Below are positions 59,182 through 64,000 of a stretch of DNA of 64,000 nucleotides, one piece after another; position 1 is the first letter of the stretch, and each line of letters opens with the position of its first letter. Made by a program: the position numbers and the translations under genes. The DNA is from Cytobacillus pseudoceanisediminis. Its GTDB lineage: Bacteria > Bacillota > Bacilli > Bacillales > Cytobacillaceae. The notes under the pieces are model-generated. The model was not told the DNA's origin. It did not search any database and worked only from the letters and a program-made list of their open reading frames with translations. The stretch covers positions 372,001 to 436,000 of the forward strand of contig NZ_CP097349.1 of assembly GCF_023516215.1 (NCBI RefSeq), written 5' to 3'.

Positions 59182-60612
59182 ATGAAGAACTTTTTATATA
59201 AACCGGATCGGTACTGGAAAGATATTGAGCTGTGGAAGGATGTCACAGAAGAACAATGGAATGATTGGCTTTGGCAGCTGACAAATACGATTCGCACTGT
59301 TGATGATCTGAAGAAAGTCATCAATCTCACTCCGGATGAGGAAGAAGGAGTAAGGATCTCGACCAAGACGATTCCGCTGAACATTACACCTTATTATGCT
59401 TCACTAATGAATCCGGATGATCCGCGATGCCCGATCAGAATGCAATCGGTACCAATTTCAAAAGAAATATATAAAACAAAATATGATCTTGAAGATCCTT
59501 TGCATGAAGATGAAGATTCACCTGTCCCTGGCCTGACGCACCGTTATCCTGATCGTGTCTTATTTCTGGTGACAAATCAATGCTCCATGTATTGCCGCTA
59601 TTGTACACGCAGGAGATTTTCCGGTCAAATTGGCATGGGAGTGCCGAAAAAACAGCTTGATGCAGCGATCAGCTATATCAGGAGTGCCCCTCAGGTTAGG
59701 GATGTTCTCATATCTGGCGGGGATGGACTTTTGATCAATGATAATATCCTTGAGTACATTTTGAAGAATTTGAGGGAAATCGATCATGTTGAAATCATCA
59801 GAATCGGCACGCGGGCACCAGTTGTTTTTCCGCAGCGGATTACCGAAAATTTATGCAATATCCTGAAAAAGTATCATCCGGTATGGCTGAATACACATTT
59901 TAATACTTCCATTGAAATTACCGAAGATTCTAAGAGAGCGTGTGAGATGCTGGCAAATGCCGGTGTTCCAGTAGGCAACCAATCCGTGATTTTGGCTGGT
60001 ATAAACGATAGCGTTCCAATAATGAAAAAATTAATGCATGATCTTGTTAAAATCCGGGTCCGGCCTTATTACATCTATCAATGTGACTTATCTGAAGGCA
60101 TTGGCCATTTCCGTGCACCAGTTTCAAAGGGGCTTGAGATCATTGAAGGATTAAGAGGACATACTTCCGGTTATGCGGTTCCAACATTTGTTGTAGACGC
60201 CCCTGGCGGAGGCGGAAAAATCTCCTTGCAGCCAAATTACCTGATCTCACAAAGTGCCGATAAAGTGGTCCTTCGTAATTTTGAAGGAGTTATAACCACT
60301 TATCCGGAGCCGGAAAACTATGTTCCGGGCCGTGCTGAAGGGTATTTTAAAGAAGTTTACCCGGAAATGGATGAAAAACGGTCCAATATCGGAATAGCAG
60401 CGCTGATGAATGATCAGCAGTTTAATCTTGTACCTGAAGGGCTCGCAAGACTTGACCGCCGCGAAAAATATGAAAGCGATCCGTCCCACAGTTCATTGAA
60501 GGATAAGCGTGACAAACGCGATGAACTAAAGGAAAAGAAATTCAATGCCCAGCAGACGAAACAGAAACCAGCGGCTGAAACGAATGCAGAGACCGCATCG
60601 GCAAAGGAATAG
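59182..60612 (+). CDS. kamA: L-lysine 2,3-aminomutase
   Basis: Radical-SAM, PLP-dependent enzyme turning L-lysine into L-beta-lysine. The cluster cysteines are 134, 138 and 141 in TNQCSMYCRYCTRRRF; SGGDGLLINDN binds SAM, and APGGGGKISLQPNY carries the PLP lysine. 476 residues; the C-terminal 50 are a charged, low-complexity tail (DKRDKRDELKEKK). AGGGGGAA precedes the ATG. The first gene after the sigma-54 promoter; yokU follows by 10 bases. Confidence 0.97.
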   Translation: MKNFLYKPDRYWKDIELWKDVTEEQWNDWLWQLTNTIRTVDDLKKVINLTPDEEEGVRISTKTIPLNITPYYASLMNPDDPRCPIRMQSVPISKEIYKTKYDLEDPLHEDEDSPVPGLTHRYPDRVLFLVTNQCSMYCRYCTRRRFSGQIGMGVPKKQLDAAISYIRSAPQVRDVLISGGDGLLINDNILEYILKNLREIDHVEIIRIGTRAPVVFPQRITENLCNILKKYHPVWLNTHFNTSIEITEDSKRACEMLANAGVPVGNQSVILAGINDSVPIMKKLMHDLVKIRVRPYYIYQCDLSEGIGHFRAPVSKGLEIIEGLRGHTSGYAVPTFVVDAPGGGGKISLQPNYLISQSADKVVLRNFEGVITTYPEPENYVPGRAEGYFKEVYPEMDEKRSNIGIAALMNDQQFNLVPEGLARLDRREKYESDPSHSSLKDKRDKRDELKEKKFNAQQTKQKPAAETNAETASAKE

Positions 60613-60622
60613 GAGGTTCATA

Positions 60623-60916
60623 ATGCAAAGTAAATGTGCATGGTGTGAAAGCCAGAATATAAATGAAAGCAGGGAAACCGTTTATTGGGAGCTGCCTGAT
60701 GGAACAAGGGCCATCCAAATTAATGAGACACCTTCCATTTCCTGCAGGGATTGTGAAATGGTTTACCAGTCAGAAGATCTCGTTAAGGAGATTGAGGACC
60801 AACTATTTTTGATTGATGTGAAAAAGATTGGAAAAGAGATTAGTTTCGAAAAGCTGATGGAGCAGCCAAGGCTGCTGAAGCGAAATTATTTCGATTTCTC
60901 TTCCTATGATAAGTAA
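60623..60916 (+). CDS. yokU: YokU family protein, putative zinc-binding partner of KamA
   Basis: 97 residues from ATG 60623 behind AGGAGG. Two CxxC pairs, KCAWCES at the start and SCRDCEMVY near residue 41, suggest a zinc ribbon. YokU genes are regularly found next to kamA; the function is unknown. Same transcription unit as kamA. Confidence 0.88.
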   Translation: MQSKCAWCESQNINESRETVYWELPDGTRAIQINETPSISCRDCEMVYQSEDLVKEIEDQLFLIDVKKIGKEISFEKLMEQPRLLKRNYFDFSSYDK

Positions 60917-60925
60917 GTGATAAGG

Positions 60926-60957
60926 GCAGCCCGTAAAGCTATGCGGGCTGCTTTTTC
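60926..60957 (+). terminator. Terminator after kamA-yokU
   Basis: GCAGCCCG / CGGGCTGC arms, then five Ts. Confidence 0.85.
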
Positions 60958-61042
60958 TATGTAATAGTAGACGAACTGAGCACAATTCGATTATAGTAGA
61001 AAATAAATTAATGAACGACAGAATAAAGGGGAAGGCGTTATT

Positions 61043-61264
61043 ATGTCCAAAACTTTCTATCACTTTTTAATGAAATACAGACACCCTGTACCAAAGGACG
61101 ACATCAGCCGTTTTGCAAATGAGGCATATGAGGATCACAGCTTTCCGAAAACAGCCTATGAGTATGATGAGGTCAGCTCTTACCTCGAATTGAATGGAAG
61201 TTATCCTGAGAGCATGTCTGTATTTGATGAAGTCTGGCAATTGTATATACTTTCTGAAAGCTAA
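61043..61264 (+). CDS. YozE family protein (SAM-like fold)
   Basis: 73 residues: FYHFLMKYRHPVPKDDISRF and NEAYEDHSFPKTAYEYDEVSSYLE are the YozE_SAM_like signature. Function unknown. The start follows GGGGAAGGCG. Own terminator downstream. Confidence 0.88.
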   Translation: MSKTFYHFLMKYRHPVPKDDISRFANEAYEDHSFPKTAYEYDEVSSYLELNGSYPESMSVFDEVWQLYILSES

Positions 61265-61277
61265 ATGAACACTTTGA

Positions 61278-61305
61278 AACACTCCGGCACAGGAGTGTTT
61301 TTTTA
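61278..61305 (+). terminator. Terminator after yozE-like gene
   Basis: AACACTCC / GGAGTGTT arms, then a T run. Confidence 0.82.
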
Positions 61306-61357
61306 TTTGGCTGTTTTCGTAAAGGTTGTTGCTTTTGGGCAGGTAACTAATTTATGA

Positions 61358-61536
61358 GTTGATTGGAGCGGAAGGCACTTGATCCTCGAAAATGCTGACG
61401 CATTTCCTTCGTGCTGTGCCCATCCGAGGAAGCTTATTCAATGTCCTGCGGGAGGAGAGGGAAGTGTGAGACCCCGCAGGCGAAGCCGAGGAGGCTCGCA
61501 TTCCTCCCCGCGGAAAGCAAGTGCCTGGAAATCAAC
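61358..61536. repeat. Bacillaceae intergenic palindromic repeat
   Basis: The ends GTTGATTGGAGCGGAAGGCA and CAAGTGCCTGGAAATCAAC are inverted relative to each other (GTTGATT and GGCACTTG pair). The core has CCTGCGGG ... CCCCGCAGG, GCCGAGGAGGCTC and CCCCGCGGAAAGC, which I recognise as a non-coding repeat spread through Bacillaceae genomes. This copy carries an extra segment, about 61381-61440, with its own hairpin (TCCTCG ... CGAGGA). Confidence 0.75.
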
Positions 61537-61557
61537 GGGCAGTATTCAAAAATAAAA

Positions 61558-61616
61558 ATCATCAATCATTGAAAAAGAGCCATTTTTTTTGAGAATGGCT
61601 TTTGATTGATTGTGAT
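61558..61616. repeat. Imperfect inverted repeat (large hairpin)
   Basis: ATCATCAATCATT ... GAGCCATT faces AATGGCT ... GATTGATTGTGAT. It lies between the intergenic repeat and the next gene and could terminate transcription in either direction. Confidence 0.5.
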
Positions 61617-61698
61617 GAACGTACGGACGATTTTCATAAAAAGTGCATATACTATTGTATTCAATACTCACGACTCAGTCATTGAGAGGATGGAGGAA

Positions 61699-62394
61699 AT
61701 GAGCAAAAAGAAGAAACCAAAGTACAAAATCGGTGATACAGTCGTGATCACTATTTATGGTACAGTCGGAAAAGTAACAGATGTGAAATGGCTAGATGAT
61801 ATGTACGTCTATGAAGTCAATAAAAGTGAAGGTCTATATATGGAATCCAGCCTTCAAATGCTTTCTGAGTATGAAGGTGAGATTATGGAAAAGGAGCATA
61901 TTGACATCGAATATAAATACTTTTTTGGTGACCTTGTCCAAGTCAAGGGGTATGGTTCGGATCTCTTCAAAATAGTAGGCTTCAGGACGGAAATTTGGAG
62001 ATACAAAGAAGATGCATGGGAAGATGTTATTTATGAGCTTTCGAGAATTAATGACGGGGAATGGCTGGAGGCTGGAGAGGAAGAGCTGACACTCGTTGCG
62101 GATGCTGAAAGTGCAGATGCTTTTATTCAGAAGCTGGGACTCCTTTATATGATCAACAAAAAAGAAAAGCTGCCTGAATTAAAGGATTCTGCTCATTCAT
62201 TCCGAAAGGCAGAAAAGGAATTGCTTGAAGGCATTAAAGAAAGAAAAGTGCTTATTGATGGTTTGCTTGATATATATAATGATTATCGTATACTTTATGA
62301 AATGTTTCAGGATGATGAGTATAAGCATATCATGCGGGTTATACTCAGAAAACTGAAGCATATTGCCAATAATGATGATAAGAGCACTGTGTAA
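61699..62394 (+). CDS. Conserved hypothetical protein, 231 residues
   Basis: Not firmly recognised; the place between yozE, yozD and kamA recalls B. subtilis YodN. N-terminal lysine-rich start (SKKKKPKYKIGDTVVITIYG) leads to a small beta-barrel-like region with a second copy (FFGDLVQVKGYGSDLFKIVG), then a helical C-terminus (EKELLEGIKERKVLIDGLLD). Start ATG 61699 is set by GAGAGGA at 8 bases; frames further upstream lack a site. Confidence 0.7.
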   Translation: MSKKKKPKYKIGDTVVITIYGTVGKVTDVKWLDDMYVYEVNKSEGLYMESSLQMLSEYEGEIMEKEHIDIEYKYFFGDLVQVKGYGSDLFKIVGFRTEIWRYKEDAWEDVIYELSRINDGEWLEAGEEELTLVADAESADAFIQKLGLLYMINKKEKLPELKDSAHSFRKAEKELLEGIKERKVLIDGLLDIYNDYRILYEMFQDDEYKHIMRVILRKLKHIANNDDKSTV

Positions 62395-62419
62395 AGCAGC
62401 TCAGGGGTCTCAGCTCTTC

Positions 62420-62581
62420 TTAGAGCCATGTGATTAGGAGATACAGTAAAAATGGTATGCAAAACCATATGACCAGCTTATACCAGACATTTAATAGATT
62501 GCTATAAAAATTGATAATGGAGCTTTCTTCACGATTGACATCTTCTTTAATGATTAGGGCCAGTCTGGATATACTTGACAT
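62420..62581 (-). CDS. Small membrane protein, 53 residues
   Basis: ATG at 62581 with a strong TTGAGGAGGC site on the minus strand. The product starts MSSISRLALIIKEDVNREES, then one hydrophobic C-terminal helix (LVIWFCIPFLLYLLITWL). Not recognised. It lies in an otherwise empty 365-base gap between + strand genes. Confidence 0.7.
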   Translation of the reverse strand: MSSISRLALIIKEDVNREESSIINFYSNLLNVWYKLVIWFCIPFLLYLLITWL

Positions 62582-62759
62582 GTCGCTGCCTCCTCAATTT
62601 CTGAATAAAATGGATCGTTGTTAGATGCTTATCCTATATGTATGTCCTAATTGAAGAAAAATGCACTTTAAGACAAAATAAAGAATATGACTTTTCTGAA
62701 AGTTGTTTTGCATGAATCCAGGTAGTGCTTCATACATTTTGTACAAAGGGGGCGTTGCT

Positions 62760-62933
62760 GTGAAGGAAATAGAGGTCGTAATAGATACGGAAGAAATTGC
62801 TGAGTTTTTCTTTCATGAGCTGGCAAAAAGAGGTTATGTGCCTACTGAAGGAGAATTGGATGAGCTTGCAGATATCACATTTGAATACCTGCTGCAAAAG
62901 TGCATCATTGATGAAGAAATTGAAGATGATTAA
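62760..62933 (+). CDS. yozD: YozD family small acidic protein
   Basis: 57 residues from GTG 62760 behind AAGGGGGCG. VVIDTEEIAEFFFHELAKRGY and ELADITFEYLLQKCIIDEE fit YozD. Very acidic C-terminus. Function unknown. In B. subtilis yozD also lies near kamA (yodO). Confidence 0.78.
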   Translation: MKEIEVVIDTEEIAEFFFHELAKRGYVPTEGELDELADITFEYLLQKCIIDEEIEDD

Positions 62934-62939
62934 TATAGA

Positions 62940-62972
62940 AAAATGACGAGGAAAGGTGCTCGTCATTTTTTT
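62940..62972 (+). terminator. Terminator after yozD
   Basis: AAATGACGAG / CTCGTCATTT arms, then a T run. Confidence 0.85.
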
Positions 62973-63110
62973 GCGGAGCAGCAGGAACACCATGCGCATA
63001 CATATTCTGAAAATTCGAATTGCAAGCATACATCATTTTTCAAGAAAACGCTGAGAAATATAAAGCGATTTCCGCAAATATAAAAAATTTATGGCAGCAC
63101 ATTTGAAAAA

Positions 63111-63137
63111 TGAAACTTTTCTTGTTATAAGCTCGTA
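63111..63137 (+). promoter_or_regulatory. Sigma-W type ECF promoter of spo0M
   Basis: TGAAAC, a 17-base spacer, CGTA. In B. subtilis spo0M belongs to the sigma-W regulon, which fits. It lies 134 bases before the start codon. Confidence 0.68.
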
Positions 63138-63270
63138 TATCTAAATGAAGCTAGTGCTTTGTGTTATTTATAAATAAAGACCGCCGGAAATGTTTAAAAA
63201 GTTGGCCGGATGGAAGGTAAACCTTCTATTGGAAAGGAAAAAATAAAAAAAGAACTAGGGAGAGAAGCAT

Positions 63271-64000
63271 ATGTCATTTTTTAATAAAGTCCTGGCAAGT
63301 GTTGGAATTGGATCGGCAAAAGTCGATACGAAACTTGAGAAGGATTCAGCAGCTCCAGGAGAAGCTCTCAGAGGCGTTGTTGAGATTACAGGGGAAGCAC
63401 CGAACAGAAAATCGATGATATTTATCTTTCATTGAATACTACTTACATTAAAGAATCAGATGATAAAAAATATACAGTCTCAGGTTTGATTGACCGTTTC
63501 AGGCTCGCTCACTCCTTCACCCTGGCGGCGAATGAACGAAAGGAAATTCCATTTACCTTTAATCTTCCAACTGACACACCTTTGTCTTTTGGGAAGACAA
63601 AAATTTGGGTGGCGACAGGACTGGATATAAAAAACGCGGTGGATCCTGCTGATAAGGATTATATTCGAGTCGTGGCAAACCCGCTAATGGATTCTGTATT
63701 GAACGCTGTATCGAGTATGGGATTCCGTTTGCGGGAAGCAGAATGCGAACAGGCTCCGCATCGCCTCCGCAGCAGGCTGCCGTTTATCCAAGAGTTTGAA
63801 TTTGTTCCAGTCTCCGGTCCTTACAGAGGAAAGCTGGATGAACTGGAAGTTGTATTTTTTCCACAGGCAAATGGAGAGACTGAGATCATGATTCAAGTAG
63901 ACCGCAAAGCGAGAGGGTTGGGAGGATTCCTGGCAGAGGCACTGGAAATGGATGAAACCTTTGTCCGTTTCACTGTTACAAATGCAGATATTCCTTATAT
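63271..64000 (+). CDS. spo0M: Sporulation-control protein Spo0M, frameshifted and cut by the window end
   Basis: Arrestin-like beta-sandwich protein affecting sporulation and cell division. The start MSFFNKVLASVGIGSAKVDT and later RFRLAHSFTLAANERKEIPF and MDSVLNAVSSMGFRLREAE fit Spo0M. The G-run 63391-63394 lacks one G; restored, VVEITGGSTEQKIDDIYLSL is continuous. AACTAGGGAGAGAAG precedes the ATG. The frame stays open to the last base, so the 3' end is missing. Confidence 0.88.

Noticed and set aside
61278..61616. A CRISPR or transposon end in the repeat-rich gap
   Set aside because: There are no regularly spaced direct repeats and no transposase; the structure fits a known intergenic palindromic repeat.
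63684..63896. A 70-codon minus-strand frame at the window end
   Set aside because: It is inside spo0M and lacks a ribosome site.

Overview
The window reads as chromosome of an endospore-forming, Gram-positive, Bacillaceae-type bacterium, somewhat AT-rich, with most genes on the + strand. The evidence is strong AGGAGG-type ribosome sites, proteins close to Bacillus subtilis Ypg/Ypm/Yod/Yce families, the sporulation genes spo0M and yjcZ, and promoters of the sigma-W and sigma-54 classes. No rRNA, tRNA, CRISPR array, insertion sequence or prophage was seen.

Layout. (1) 1-4100: an unrecognised 707-residue protein, a metal-dependent amidohydrolase and a DegV protein. (2) 4.1-13.6 kb: a conserved housekeeping block (ypgQ, a YfmR-type ABC-F ATPase, ypgR, ilvD, brxA, a methyltransferase, an aminotransferase, ypjP). 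(3) 13.6-24.5 kb: a Ter/tellurite-type stress island (TerD, TerC, C-C bond lyase, PRTase-TRSP, StiP-PELOTA protein, HAD phosphatase, YceG, TelA/YceH, a second TerD, then a secreted HExxH metallopeptidase). It lies between ypjP and thyA, which are neighbours in B. subtilis, and two sigma-W-type promoters drive it. (4) 24.6-40 kb: thyA-dfrA-ypkP, ilvA, tatA-tatC, a second DegV, a sensor kinase, a nucleoside hydrolase, ypmQ, ypmR-ypmS, rsgA, msrA-msrB and ypqE. (5) 40-49.3 kb: DUF502 and SGNH proteins on the minus strand, yjcZ, a flavoprotein, an S66 peptidase and a giant TPR protein with an embedded C39-like peptidase domain. (6) 49.5-61 kb: the lysine 2,3-aminomutase (kam) locus yodT-yodS-yodR-yodQ-gabT-like-ALDH / ablB / kamR / kamA / yokU. 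(7) 61-64 kb: small genes, a Bacillaceae intergenic repeat and the start of spo0M.

How the genes work together. The kam locus encodes a plausible complete route from lysine through beta-lysine and N-acetyl-beta-lysine to 4-aminobutyrate, succinate semialdehyde and succinate. kamA has a textbook -24/-12 promoter and its likely sigma-54 activator lies immediately upstream. A 330-base structured leader, ending in an intrinsic terminator only about 20 bases before the ablB start codon, is the best candidate for an undescribed regulatory RNA. The Ter island joins calcium-binding TerD proteins and the TerC/TelA membrane module to a small-molecule biosynthesis set.

A feature of the whole window: 20 breaks in 19 otherwise conserved genes are each explained by one missing base in a homopolymer, and every gene returns to a whole number of codons when one base is restored. 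This pattern points to sequencing indels and not to gene decay. These genes are annotated below as single CDS spanning the break.
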